From Gemmatimonadota bacterium (GTDB lineage: Bacteria > Gemmatimonadota > Gemmatimonadetes > Longimicrobiales > Gaopeijiaceae), in assembly GCA_028873815.1 (NCBI GenBank), contig JAPPNN010000080.1, forward strand, positions 21,150 to 85,149: 64,000 nt of DNA, read 5' to 3'. Under the pieces are notes generated by a model. The model ran no database searches and was not told the origin of the DNA. It saw only the letters and a program-made list of their open reading frames with translations. The translations under genes and the position numbers were made by a program. Position 1 is the stretch's first letter; the number at the start of each line of letters is the position of its first letter. Below are positions 15,983 to 25,221 of this stretch, piece by piece.

Positions 15983-17131
15983 CTAGCCGACAGACGTTCG
16001 AAACGCGTCCAACGACAGAACCCTTTGCACGAGTTCGGTCTGTTTGTGTATCCCCAGCTTGCGGTAGACTCGCTTGATGTGAGTCTTCACGGTGCTTTCG
16101 GCGCAGCCCAGCGCGAGTGCAGTACCAGCGACCGTCTGCCCGGACGCCATGGCCACCGCCACACGGCTCTCCACGGGCGTCAAGCCCAACGCTGCTGCCG
16201 CAAGCTCCGGATCTACGGCGGCTCGGAGTGCCGGATCGACGACCAGCACCAGTGCCCTGACCTGCCGCGTACCAGGATCCGTCCACATTGCCTGCACGGG
16301 GTGGATTTCGAGGACCAGCGGGGATAGGGCCTCTTTCCGCGTGATTTTCATCGAGCCGCCGGTGCCTTGACCGCCAAAGGGGGGAGACACCCGAGCCAAC
16401 AGGCGCTGCAACTCTTCGTTTTCCCCTTTGTGCACAGCAACCAGAACGCCCCTGTCGTCGCGCAGCCCGTCGCGTTTCAGCAGGACAGCGCGGGCACGGT
16501 CACTTGCCTCCAGTATGCGTCCGCGGCCATCGAGCTGGACCAGCCCCAGCCGCTTGTTCTCCAGCATTTCGGCAAATGACGCGCCCAACGCGTTGGCCCT
16601 GGCCATCGCACGACGGACGCGTGAGAACTGGCGTATGTGAGGAGCAAGGCGCTTGATGGTCCTGATCTGATCGTGCCCCCAACCGTCGCGTCGAGTGGAG
16701 TTGCCGCAGGACCAGACGATCGCCGTGCCGTCCAGCCCGTCGATCCCCATGAAGAGGCCGTCCTCCGTCTGGTGACGGGTCCGGAATGCGTACACGGCGG
16801 ACTCTTTCTTCTCGTGGTCGGTGTACAGATTCGCCTTGTGTACCAGTTCGCCATCGCTAAGTCCGGCGAGCCGCGGAATCGCTTCGTCCCGCAGGTAGTA
16901 GTCACCGAAATACAGTTGCCGCAGATCCTCCCGACGCTCGCTATCGACAAAAAACTGAGACAGCCAGATCTGGGACTGCAGTCCCACAGCCGCATCCACG
17001 TACGTCAGGCTATGGCCGGATGTGGAGGTCACGTCGTTGATCAAACCGGCCACCGAGCCCCATCTGCCCTCGGCCAGCGCCGCCTTGTACATGTGCTCGA
17101 CGAGGCGACTGAACCTGTCTTCCCGGGTCAT
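15983..17131 (-). CDS. LuxR-type transcriptional regulator
   Basis: The product has 382 aa. The ATG at 17131 is supported by AAGGAG upstream. The C-terminal 65 residues are a LuxR/GerE helix-turn-helix: LTPVESRVAVAMASGQTVAGTALALGCAESTVKTHIKRVYRKLGIHKQTELV. The N-terminal 310 residues lack a receiver or ATPase domain and look like a PAS-like sensor region (LGLVQLDGRGRILEASDRARAVL). The gene lies downstream of a P450 on the same strand and converges on the barrel gene with 15 bp between stops. The signal is unknown; P450 control is possible from position only. Confidence 0.85.
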   Translation of the reverse strand: MTREDRFSRLVEHMYKAALAEGRWGSVAGLINDVTSTSGHSLTYVDAAVGLQSQIWLSQFFVDSERREDLRQLYFGDYYLRDEAIPRLAGLSDGELVHKANLYTDHEKKESAVYAFRTRHQTEDGLFMGIDGLDGTAIVWSCGNSTRRDGWGHDQIRTIKRLAPHIRQFSRVRRAMARANALGASFAEMLENKRLGLVQLDGRGRILEASDRARAVLLKRDGLRDDRGVLVAVHKGENEELQRLLARVSPPFGGQGTGGSMKITRKEALSPLVLEIHPVQAMWTDPGTRQVRALVLVVDPALRAAVDPELAAAALGLTPVESRVAVAMASGQTVAGTALALGCAESTVKTHIKRVYRKLGIHKQTELVQRVLSLDAFRTSVG

Positions 17132-17196
17132 CTCGGCTCCTTGCCTGTGAGACTGCGCGGGCACGCGTGACCGGCTCACGGCAGAGGCTAAGGTGC

Positions 17197-18483
17197 TCAG
17201 GACCTGGCCGGAGCGCCAGTCACCCGAATGTCGAAGTGCTCGAGCCCTCGCAGGACGATACTCGGCCGGTACCTTGGCGGCCGCGTGCCGAAGCCGATTC
17301 GGTCGAAGCGATCCAGCAGCACCTCCAGCGCGATCCGTCCCTCAAGCCGGGCAAGCGGGGCGCCCAGGCAGTGATGGATACCCCGCCCGAACGAGATGTT
17401 CCCCGCGTCAGACCGTGTGATGTCAAGCTCATCGGGTCGCTCGAAGCGCTCCGGGTCGCGATTGGCGGCCCCGATTGCCGGGGCGATCATGGTCCACGCC
17501 CGCACGAATCGGCCGCCGATTTCCAGGTCGCGGCTGGCAAAGCGCATGTCCAGCTGCACCGGCGAATCGTAGCGCAGCAGCTCTTCGACGGCCGAAGGCA
17601 TAAGTTCCGGGCGCTCCCGCAGCAAGGCCAGCTGGTCGGGATTGCGCAGGAGTGCCCTCAGACCGTTGCCGATCAGGTTGGTGGTGGTCTCGTTTCCGGC
17701 GATCAGTAGCAGGCGAAGCATCACGGTCATCTCGTCGAGTGTGAGCTTGTCGCCCTGCTCTTCGGCTTCCACCAGCCGTGAAATGAGATCGTCGCGAGGA
17801 TCGCGGCGGCGCTGCTCGATGATCCCACTGTGGTAATCGGCCAACTGCCGTTCGTTCTGGTGCACCAGCTCCTCTTCTTCCGGCGTAAGAAGGGGTTCCA
17901 GCGCACGGGCCAGGTGGCCGGACCACACCTTGAACCGGTCAAGATCCCTCTCGGGCACACCGATCATTCCCGCGATCACCAGCGTTGGCAGCGGCCCCGC
18001 GTAGGCCGTCATGAGGTCGAATTCGTCACTGCCCTCGACTTCGTCCAGAAGAGCATGAGCGGTGGCTCGGATGTGGTCCTCCATCTTCGCGACCGAGCGG
18101 GGCGTGAACGCCCTGTTCACGAGCCCCCGCAGACGCGTGTGGTCCGGCGGGTCCAGCACGAGCATGCTGGGCTTCAGCTTCTTGCGGGTGGCCAGCGAGC
18201 CGCGTGACGAACGCGCCTTGTGCAAGTCGTTGGAAAAGTGCCGGTGATCCCGGAGAATGCGGTCGACATCCGCGTAGCGGGTTACCACGACCTGTTCGAG
18301 GAGGATGCTGTAGTGGACCGGGTCCCGCTCACGGAGCTTGCGATAGACCGGATAGGGGTTCGCGACGAAGTCCCTGGCGAGCGGCCACCAGGCCACGCCG
18401 CTTCGCAACCGCTCTTCGGCCAGCCGCGCGCGAATGTACACCGACCTGGCCGTCGCTGTAATCGCCCTTTTCACCGTCATCAC
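17197..18483 (-). CDS. cytochrome P450
   Basis: This is a soluble bacterial P450 of 428 aa. The I-helix oxygen-binding motif AGNETT is at 262-267, the K-helix ELLR at about 301-304, and the heme-binding loop FGRGIHHCLG at 365-374 with axial Cys372. The opening (NPYPVYRKLRERDPVHYS) is typical of CYP classes fed by ferredoxin. No ferredoxin or reductase gene is adjacent, so redox partners must be elsewhere. GGAGG lies 8 nt before the GTG at 18483; an ATG at 18480 is an alternative. The substrate cannot be predicted. Confidence 0.92.
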   Translation of the reverse strand: MMTVKRAITATARSVYIRARLAEERLRSGVAWWPLARDFVANPYPVYRKLRERDPVHYSILLEQVVVTRYADVDRILRDHRHFSNDLHKARSSRGSLATRKKLKPSMLVLDPPDHTRLRGLVNRAFTPRSVAKMEDHIRATAHALLDEVEGSDEFDLMTAYAGPLPTLVIAGMIGVPERDLDRFKVWSGHLARALEPLLTPEEEELVHQNERQLADYHSGIIEQRRRDPRDDLISRLVEAEEQGDKLTLDEMTVMLRLLLIAGNETTTNLIGNGLRALLRNPDQLALLRERPELMPSAVEELLRYDSPVQLDMRFASRDLEIGGRFVRAWTMIAPAIGAANRDPERFERPDELDITRSDAGNISFGRGIHHCLGAPLARLEGRIALEVLLDRFDRIGFGTRPPRYRPSIVLRGLEHFDIRVTGAPARS

Positions 18484-18691
18484 GTTGACAGTCCTCCGCT
18501 ACGTGATACGAGCGAGGCATGTCGGCATTTCGGCTCCCTGCGTCTCTTCCCGAATGCCCCGCCGGCTATCCAGAGAAGATACTACGCCCGGCAGGTCGGG
18601 GATGGCTGAGCGAGTTGACTAACCCCCTGGTCATGTCAACCGGAGTTTCCATTCTGTAAACCGTAGTTGACAATGCGCTCCAACGCGCCCC
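18484..18691 (-). promoter_or_regulatory. intergenic region upstream of the P450
   Basis: No gene is seen in these 208 bp between the MTHFR stop and the P450 start. GTTGAC-N15-GTCAAC at 18614-18640 is an inverted repeat that could be an operator; on the minus strand it includes TTGACA. No clear -10 element follows. Confidence 0.3.
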
Positions 18692-19585
18692 CTACCCCAC
18701 CCCATCCCCAATCCCCTCCAGCCGCCTCGCCACGTCCCGGCTCCGCAGGTTGCTCACGTACACCTTGTCGGCACCGATCGCCCGCAGCCCCCGGATCGTC
18801 CGCAGGCAGATCTTCTCGGCGGTGGCACCGGCCTCGAACTCCCGAGTGATTTCGCGCGCCGGCACGGGAAAGTACCGCCCCAGGTAGTCCAGCGTCCGTG
18901 GGTTCGCGCTGTGGTAATGGAAGACGCCGTAGACGACCGGCAGATCGACGCCGAGCCGCGCCAGCTCCGCCTGGAAGCGCTCCACACAATCCAGGGAGTG
19001 GTGCGACACGATCTGCGTCAGGACGAAGTCGGCGGTGAAGTCGGCGGCGGCGATGAAACGCGCCTGTTCGACAGGATCCCGATGCGGATTCGCCCAGCCG
19101 CCGAGCGGCAGGCCGGGCTGATCGGCGCGCAGGATGCGGCGGAGATCCTTCCCGTGCGGGACGCATCGCTCGGGGCCGACGGAATGATCGCCCCCGACCA
19201 CCGCCACCGCCGCCACCCCCAGCCCCGAAGCCCTCCGCGCGAACATCCGGCAGTACTCGAGCGGATGCTTGCAGGTCAGAAACGGCACCACCGCACCGAG
19301 GTCCGCGCTCCCGCCAAGATTCGCGGCCAGGTGCCCCAGGCTCTCCTCTTCGTGGTCCCCGGCGGCATCGTCAGTGAGCAGAATGAACGTGTCCTGCCGC
19401 GCCAGGCGCTGGACCGCGTGGTGCATGTCGATCCAGACGCTCATGCTGCGCGTGGTGCCCATGCCGAGCCGGGGCGGCCGCAACTCGACCGCGAGCAGGG
19501 GCTCCGGCTGATTCAGGCGTTGCAGCAACGGGCTGGGTTCGCGGCCCGCCGGGGTCGCGGCGCGCGGCGGGGCGGGCGAGCTCAT
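18692..19585 (-). CDS. methylenetetrahydrofolate reductase family protein
   Basis: The product has 297 aa, the usual length for bacterial MetF-type TIM-barrel flavoenzymes, which reduce methylene-THF to methyl-THF for methionine synthesis. Supporting segments are AVELRPPRLG at the start, the repeated barrel strands (FILLTDDAAGD, VVPFLTCKHP, VAAVAVVGGDH), and DFVLTQIVSHHSLDCVERF, which matches the FAD/folate pocket region. The ATG overlaps the stop of the aminopeptidase gene (ATGA). The family is likely, but several residues differ from the classic E. coli enzyme, so substrate identity is less sure. Confidence 0.7.
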   Translation of the reverse strand: MSSPAPPRAATPAGREPSPLLQRLNQPEPLLAVELRPPRLGMGTTRSMSVWIDMHHAVQRLARQDTFILLTDDAAGDHEEESLGHLAANLGGSADLGAVVPFLTCKHPLEYCRMFARRASGLGVAAVAVVGGDHSVGPERCVPHGKDLRRILRADQPGLPLGGWANPHRDPVEQARFIAAADFTADFVLTQIVSHHSLDCVERFQAELARLGVDLPVVYGVFHYHSANPRTLDYLGRYFPVPAREITREFEAGATAEKICLRTIRGLRAIGADKVYVSNLRSRDVARRLEGIGDGVG

Positions 19586-20997
19586 GACGCTGCCCCGATC
19601 AGCGGCGCCAACTCCTCGAGCTCGACCGGCAACTCGCCCGTCAGCACCTCGGCGCCGTCCTCGCCGATCAGCACGTCGTCCTCGATGCGTATGCCGGTCC
19701 CGTCCAGTTCGGGCACCCGGTTGCAGCTCCCGGGCGGGAAGTACAGCCCGGGCTCGACGGTGAAGACCATGCCGGGCTCCAGTTCGACAGGCCCGCTGGC
19801 GCCCCCACCGTCCGCGCCCGCGCGTCTTGCACCCCCACCGCCCCCGCTAACGCCCGCGCCGCCCCCGCCCGCGCCGGCCCCGCCGGCATACCCCGCCCGC
19901 CAATACGCCCCCACATCATGCGTGTCCAGCCCCAGCCAATGCGATGTCTTGTGCGGGAAGAACACCCGGTGCGCCCCACCCTCAAGCACCTCATCCACGG
20001 TCCCCTCCACCACCCCCATCCCCACCAGCCCCCCCGCGATCACGCGGCTCGCCGCCTCGTGCACATCGTCCAGCGTCCCACCCGGCCGACACGCCGCCAG
20101 CGCCGCGCGGTGCGCCTCCCGCACGATCTCGTACGCGTCCCGCCGCGCCCCCTCCAGCCGCCCCCACGCGGGCACGGTGCGCGTGATGTCGGCGGCGTAG
20201 TAGTCGAACTCGGCGCCCGCGTCCATCAGCACCAGGTCGCCGCTCCCGATCCGGGCGCGGTTGGCCGTATAGTGCAGCGTGCACGCGTTCGCCCCCGCGC
20301 CGACGATCGTCGCGAAGGCCGGCCCGCCCGCGCCCCGCCTCCGGAACCCCGCCTCGAGCGCGGCCTCCACTTCCCACTCCCCCGCCCCGGGCCGCACGCG
20401 CCCCAGCGCCTCGCGAAACGCGGCCACCGAGATCCGCGCCGCCTCGCGCAGCCGCGCGACCTCGGCCGCGTCCTTCCGCACCCGCATCGCGTCCAGGACC
20501 GCCCCCGGATCGACCACCATGTACGCGCCCGCGCCCTTCCTCGCCCGCCGCGCCCGCCCGGCGCGCAGCGCCTCGCGCACCACGTCGTCGCACACCGCCG
20601 ACGCGCCCAGGCGGTAGTGGATCCGGTCGCCGTCGGCCAGCAGCGCCGGTGCCCGCGAACGGAACTCCGTCATCGGGAAGACCGCGTCCGCGCCGAAGCG
20701 GGCCTTCACCTCTCCCGGGTCCAGACGGGGGCCCGTCCATCGCTCCCGTTCGCCGTCCCGCTCGGGCACGAAGAGCACGAAGCGGTCCTTTGCGGCGTGA
20801 CCCCTCAGTACGGCGACGCTGCCCCCTTCCTCCCATCCCGTGACGTAGAGCATCTCCGAGTCGGGGCGGTAGCGGTACTCCGAATCGCCGCTCTTGTACC
20901 TGACATCCGCAGCGGGCAACAGCATGGAACCGTCCGCCATGCGCGAGAGCGCGGTTGCGCGGCGCTCGGGGTATGGAAGTGGCGGAAGGCCGGTCAA
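19582..20997 (-). CDS. Xaa-Pro aminopeptidase (M24B) with a Gly-rich insert
   Basis: The product has 471 aa from a TTG at 20997 overlapping the S9 peptidase stop (TTGA); an ATG at 20940 is an alternative. Residues 1-170 form a creatinase-type N-domain (SGDSEYRYRPDSEMLYVTGW is typical of PepP). The pita-bread catalytic domain shows the two-metal ligands: MDAGAEFDYYAADITRT (two Asp), LGLDTHDVG (His), ELEPGMVFTVEPGLY (Glu) and GIRIEDD (Glu). The enzyme removes N-terminal residues before proline. A stretch of about 35 residues, nearly all Gly/Ala/Ser with a few Arg/Asp, is inserted between the His and first Glu ligand motifs. Confidence 0.88.
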   Translation of the reverse strand: MTGLPPLPYPERRATALSRMADGSMLLPAADVRYKSGDSEYRYRPDSEMLYVTGWEEGGSVAVLRGHAAKDRFVLFVPERDGERERWTGPRLDPGEVKARFGADAVFPMTEFRSRAPALLADGDRIHYRLGASAVCDDVVREALRAGRARRARKGAGAYMVVDPGAVLDAMRVRKDAAEVARLREAARISVAAFREALGRVRPGAGEWEVEAALEAGFRRRGAGGPAFATIVGAGANACTLHYTANRARIGSGDLVLMDAGAEFDYYAADITRTVPAWGRLEGARRDAYEIVREAHRAALAACRPGGTLDDVHEAASRVIAGGLVGMGVVEGTVDEVLEGGAHRVFFPHKTSHWLGLDTHDVGAYWRAGYAGGAGAGGGGAGVSGGGGGARRAGADGGGASGPVELEPGMVFTVEPGLYFPPGSCNRVPELDGTGIRIEDDVLIGEDGAEVLTGELPVELEELAPLIGAAS

Positions 20998-23204
20998 CGG
21001 CGTCCGGACTCCGCTCCGGCGCGTCTCAGGGGCGGATTCTGGATCAGGAAGTGCTCGAACCAGCTCCGAATGCGCTCCAGGCGATCCACCAGCAGCCACG
21101 GTTCACCGGTCCGCGAGAGGCCGTGCGACGACCTGGGGTAGCGGACCAGTTCCACGGGCACGCCGAGTTTCCTGAGCGACATGAACCACTGCTCGCCGTC
21201 GCCGATCGGGGTGCGGTAGTCCTGCTCGCTGTGGATGATCAGCGTCGGCGCGGTGACGTTCTCCACGTACGAGATCGGCGAGAGGCGGCGGTAGAGGTCG
21301 CGCTGCTCCCACGGCGGACCGTAGAACTCGTACTCGGTCAGGCCCTGCGCGTCGGAGGTGCCCCACCAGCTCTCCCAGTTGGTGATCGAACGCGAGGTGA
21401 CGGCGGCTTGGAAGCGCTCGGTGGTCGCGGTAAGCCAGTTCGTCATGAACCCCCCGTAGCTTCCGCCCGACACGCCCAGCCGGTTGGCGTCGATCTCGGG
21501 GTATGCGGCGAGCGCGGTCTCGACTCCGGCCAGGTAGTCCTCGCGGTCGACGATGCCCCACTCGCCGCGCGTCGCGTACTGGAAGTCGTGGCCGTAGCCG
21601 GACGATCCGCGCGGGTTGGTGTAGAGGACAAAGAACCCGGCGGCCGAGAGCACGTGGAAGGTGGGAAAGAAGGTGTTCCCGTAGGCCGAATGCGGTCCTC
21701 CGTGGATCTTGAGCACCATGGGGAACGAGCCGCCCTCGCGGAAGTTGACGGGCCTGACCATCCAGCCCTGGACCACGGTGCCGTCCTCGGCCGTCCAGGT
21801 CAGCTCCTCGGCGGGCATGAGCGTCACGTCGGACAGCCAGCCGTCGTTGAAGCGTGTCACCTTCTGCTCGCTCGAGCCGTCTCCGGGGCCGACGTAGAGT
21901 TCGGTCGGCGTGACTGCGTCGGTCGCGGTGAAGGCCATGACGTTGCCCGCGTCGGAGAACGAGAAGGAGGACAGACGGCGGGCGCCGCGCGTGACCTGCT
22001 GGACGCGGCCAGCGGTTGGGGGTGCGGCCGCTGCGGCTGTCGCGGCGGTTGCGGCCGCAGGGGTCCGGAAGAGGTGGCTGTCACCCTCCACGCCGGCGGA
22101 GAAGAGGACGCTGGCACCGTCGGCGGACCACATGGGGGCACCGGGACGGAGATCCCAATCGGCGGTCAGGTTGGCGGGCTCGCCGCGGAAGTGTCCGTCG
22201 GGGCCGATCTCGGCGACCAGCAGATCGGTCTGGCTGCCGCGGGCGGGGGTCGACAGAAACGCCATGCGGCGGCCGTCGGGCGAGATCGCCGGGGCGCTCT
22301 CGGTGCCGGGGTTGGTGGTGAGGCGCCGGACGGTGCCCACGCTCACGTCCACGGCCCAGATGTCACCGGTGTTTTCGCTGTTGAGTTCGTCGTCCTGGCG
22401 TTCGTCGCCGGTGAAGAAGATGACCTGGCCGTCCTCCGACCAGACCGGGTCGCCCACGTCGAAGGAGACGCGCGTGAGTTGCGTGGGTGTGCCGCCATCC
22501 GCGTCGACCACCATGAGCTGCCGCTTCTCGCGCGTCAGGTAGTGCGGCTGGAAGTCGAGTCGGCCGTCGCGCTTGTAGCGGATCGAGGTGATGACGCGGC
22601 CGTCGAAGCGGGTGGCGTCCAGGGTGGTGGACACCGCATCCGGGGCGATCCAGCCCTCGCGGCCGGCGGCCTCGGCCTGCTCCTGGTCACCGGGGACGCC
22701 CGACTCGCCCGATTCGGGCTCGGGGGCCTTCACATAGGCGATCGACGCGCCGTCGGGGGACCAGACGGGCGGCCCCTCGACGCCCTCGATGTGGAAGGCC
22801 TCGCCGCCGGGGCCCCGGACCCGCACGAACCAGACCGGGTTGGGATCGTCTCCGCGCGAGGACGAGAAGGACAGGAGCGAGCCGTCGGGCGACCAGCGGG
22901 GGCCGCTTGATTCCTCGTTGGGGCTGGTGACGGCGAACGGCTCGCCGTCCGGGCGGCCGCCGGACAGCGGCTGGACCCAGATCTCGCGGTGGCGCCGGTT
23001 CTCGTCCTCGACGACCGTGGTGACGGTGAACGCCACGTGCGCCCCGTCGGGCGAGACCGCAACGTCGCCGACCACGGCCAGGCGGTAGTAGTCCTCGGGC
23101 ATGTACCCGCGGATTTGTCCCGCCAGATCGTCGACCCCCCAGAGGGTGGCCGCGAGCACGGCGGCGAATGCGCTGAGGCCGGTACGACGGCTGTGAGGTG
23201 CCAT
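20994..23204 (-). CDS. S9 family acylaminoacyl-peptidase/dipeptidyl-peptidase, exported
   Basis: The product has 736 aa. The ATG at 23204 has GGGAG upstream and begins a signal peptide. Residues about 40-480 form a PD40-type propeller (VAVSPDGAHVAF, PRWSPDGSLLSF, PVWSEDGQVIFF, PAISPDGRRMAF). The C-terminal alpha/beta hydrolase domain has nucleophile GGSYGGF (Ser582), acid EQD (Asp662) and SSHGL (His694). Such enzymes cleave short peptides. With the Xaa-Pro aminopeptidase encoded next by stop-start overlap, it suggests a peptide-scavenging unit. It faces a divergent operon ending in a TonB receptor. Confidence 0.93.
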   Translation of the reverse strand: MAPHSRRTGLSAFAAVLAATLWGVDDLAGQIRGYMPEDYYRLAVVGDVAVSPDGAHVAFTVTTVVEDENRRHREIWVQPLSGGRPDGEPFAVTSPNEESSGPRWSPDGSLLSFSSSRGDDPNPVWFVRVRGPGGEAFHIEGVEGPPVWSPDGASIAYVKAPEPESGESGVPGDQEQAEAAGREGWIAPDAVSTTLDATRFDGRVITSIRYKRDGRLDFQPHYLTREKRQLMVVDADGGTPTQLTRVSFDVGDPVWSEDGQVIFFTGDERQDDELNSENTGDIWAVDVSVGTVRRLTTNPGTESAPAISPDGRRMAFLSTPARGSQTDLLVAEIGPDGHFRGEPANLTADWDLRPGAPMWSADGASVLFSAGVEGDSHLFRTPAAATAATAAAAAPPTAGRVQQVTRGARRLSSFSFSDAGNVMAFTATDAVTPTELYVGPGDGSSEQKVTRFNDGWLSDVTLMPAEELTWTAEDGTVVQGWMVRPVNFREGGSFPMVLKIHGGPHSAYGNTFFPTFHVLSAAGFFVLYTNPRGSSGYGHDFQYATRGEWGIVDREDYLAGVETALAAYPEIDANRLGVSGGSYGGFMTNWLTATTERFQAAVTSRSITNWESWWGTSDAQGLTEYEFYGPPWEQRDLYRRLSPISYVENVTAPTLIIHSEQDYRTPIGDGEQWFMSLRKLGVPVELVRYPRSSHGLSRTGEPWLLVDRLERIRSWFEHFLIQNPPLRRAGAESGRR

Positions 23205-23344
23205 TGCTGACTCCCATCCTGCTACGGAATGTTGGCAGGCCAAGGTAAGCCGCGACCGGGATTCGGCTCAAGGGCGGCCCGTGTCATGCCGACGCGCGTC
23301 CGGCGTATTACCTTGTAGCGAGTATCAACGCTGGAGAATGCCCC

Positions 23345-25162
23345 GTGCCGCGTCTGCTGTTTCCGATGGTCTGTCGCCTCGCCTTCGTCGTCCTGCTGTT
23401 CGGCAGCATCGTCGCGCCCGCCGCCGGGCAGGTGGTCCGCGGCCGGCTCGTCGACTCCGCCGATAACGCGGCCGTGGGCGGCGCGATGATCAGCCTGCTC
23501 GACCGCGAGGACAACCAGCTCTCCCGGGTGCTGACCCGCGACTCCGGACTGTTCGAGGTGAGTACGCCGATCCCGGGCAGATACCGGCTGAGGGCCGACC
23601 GGATCGGGTACGCGACCACCTGGTCGGACCATTTCGACCTCGCGGCGGGCGATACGCTCACCATCAGGATGACTTCGGCGGTGGCGGCGGTCTCGCTCGC
23701 GGGCATCGAGGCGGAGGCCGACCGGCGGTGCCGGGTCCGTCCCGAGGAGGGCCTCGCGGTCACGCGGGTGTGGGACGAGGCCCGCAAGGCGCTGGACGCC
23801 GCGGCGTTTACGCAGGAGCGGGGGTACTACCGCTACGAAATGATGGGGATCATCCGGGAATTGGGACCGGAGGGCCGCCAGGTGGTCTCCGAGGACCGGG
23901 ATTTCGAGCGTGCGTACCGCCAATACCCGTTCATTTCCCTCCCGGCGGATACGCTGATTGCGGAGGGGTTTGCGAAGATCACGCCCAACGAATCCGTGTA
24001 CTGGGCCCCCGATGCGGGCGTGCTTCTCTCCGACCCGTTCCTCGACACCCACTGCTTCCGTCTCAATACGGGTGGAAGGGAACCGGGGCTGGTCGGCCTG
24101 GAGTTCGAACCGGTCCCCGGCCGGAGAATTGAGGAGATTCGGGGAACGTTGTGGATCGATTCCGAAAACTCGGAGCTGAGGCGCCTCGACTACTACTACC
24201 AGAACCTTGACCTCCCGGCCGGGCTTCAGCGTGCCAACCCGGGGGGAACGGTAGAGTTCGAAGCGCTGCCCAACGGCACCTGGATCGTGAGTTCGTGGAG
24301 GATCCGCATGCCCCGCGGCAAGGTCGAGGTCAGTCCCTTCGACGGCAGGGTCGTGACCGTGCTCGAGGGGGTCACCGAGCAGGGCGGCGATGTCCTCAAG
24401 GTCCACGGCAGCGAAGGGACGGTGATGGAGGCGGACCTGGGCGGACGCATCGCGGGCGTGGTGTTCGACAGCCTGCGCGCCGGACTCCCCGGCGCCGTCG
24501 TTTTCATCGAGGGTACGGCGATCGAGACCACGACCGATCGCGAGGGCCGCTTCGAATTCACCCGACTGGAGCCCGGCATCTACTCGGTCAACTTCACCCA
24601 CCGCTACTTCTCGCGGTTCTCCTATTTGCCCGAGCCCTGGGACGTGGAGGTGGTCGACGGCGCGGAGACGCCCGCACAGGTGAACTTCGCGGCCCCGCGG
24701 GTCGGCCGGGTTCTGGACCGGCTCTGTGACGACGTCGAAGCGCCGGGCGAAATGGTCACCATGGCCGGCGGACGCGTGCTGCGAAGCCACGCCATCCTGG
24801 TCGGCCGCGTGACGAACGACGCCGGCGATCCCGTCGCCGGTGCGACGGTGCGCGTCCTGTTCCGGGAATACGACATCTCCGTGTTCCAGGGAGAGGCCTC
24901 CGTCGACCGGCGGTTGCGGGCGGGCCGGGCCGGAACGGCGGTCACGACCGACGCCCGGGGATACTACCGTGCGTGCTGGGTTCCCGTGGATACCAGCCTT
25001 CGCGTAGCGGTCCTCGACCCCGGCGAGCAGCTCAACCCCGACGTGCTGGAAGTCGCCTATTCGCCGTCCGAATACGTGGCCTCGAGGGAAGAAGAGGTCA
25101 TGATTCCCGCCGCGGAACGCTACGCCACCCTCAACTTGCGGGTTGAATCGAAGCAGCCCTGA
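23345..25162 (+). CDS. exported protein with carboxypeptidase-regulatory-like domains
   Basis: The product has 605 aa with a signal peptide ending AAGQ. Residues about 30-110 form a carboxypeptidase-D regulatory-like beta-sandwich (VVRGRLVDSADNAAVGGAMISLLD...GRYRLRADRIGY). A middle region follows without clear homology (EEIRGTLWIDSENSELRRLDY resembles outer-membrane-associated domains). Two more regulatory-like repeats are at about 385-450 (GRIAGVVFDSLRAGLPGAVVFIEG) and 480-570. Such proteins are common in TonB-rich bacteria. GTG start at 23345 with GGAGAA upstream. The TonB receptor gene follows, suggesting a joint role at the outer membrane. Confidence 0.75.
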   Translation: MPRLLFPMVCRLAFVVLLFGSIVAPAAGQVVRGRLVDSADNAAVGGAMISLLDREDNQLSRVLTRDSGLFEVSTPIPGRYRLRADRIGYATTWSDHFDLAAGDTLTIRMTSAVAAVSLAGIEAEADRRCRVRPEEGLAVTRVWDEARKALDAAAFTQERGYYRYEMMGIIRELGPEGRQVVSEDRDFERAYRQYPFISLPADTLIAEGFAKITPNESVYWAPDAGVLLSDPFLDTHCFRLNTGGREPGLVGLEFEPVPGRRIEEIRGTLWIDSENSELRRLDYYYQNLDLPAGLQRANPGGTVEFEALPNGTWIVSSWRIRMPRGKVEVSPFDGRVVTVLEGVTEQGGDVLKVHGSEGTVMEADLGGRIAGVVFDSLRAGLPGAVVFIEGTAIETTTDREGRFEFTRLEPGIYSVNFTHRYFSRFSYLPEPWDVEVVDGAETPAQVNFAAPRVGRVLDRLCDDVEAPGEMVTMAGGRVLRSHAILVGRVTNDAGDPVAGATVRVLFREYDISVFQGEASVDRRLRAGRAGTAVTTDARGYYRACWVPVDTSLRVAVLDPGEQLNPDVLEVAYSPSEYVASREEEVMIPAAERYATLNLRVESKQP

Positions 25163-25221
25163 CCGGTAGCTTGCCCGCGAAGTCTTCCGACTCCCCTGAC
25201 GAACGGTCGACCAGCGTGACC

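Noticed and set aside
20955..22910. 651-aa plus-strand frame opposite the S9 peptidase
   Set aside because: The composition is that of an antisense frame and there is no recognisable domain.
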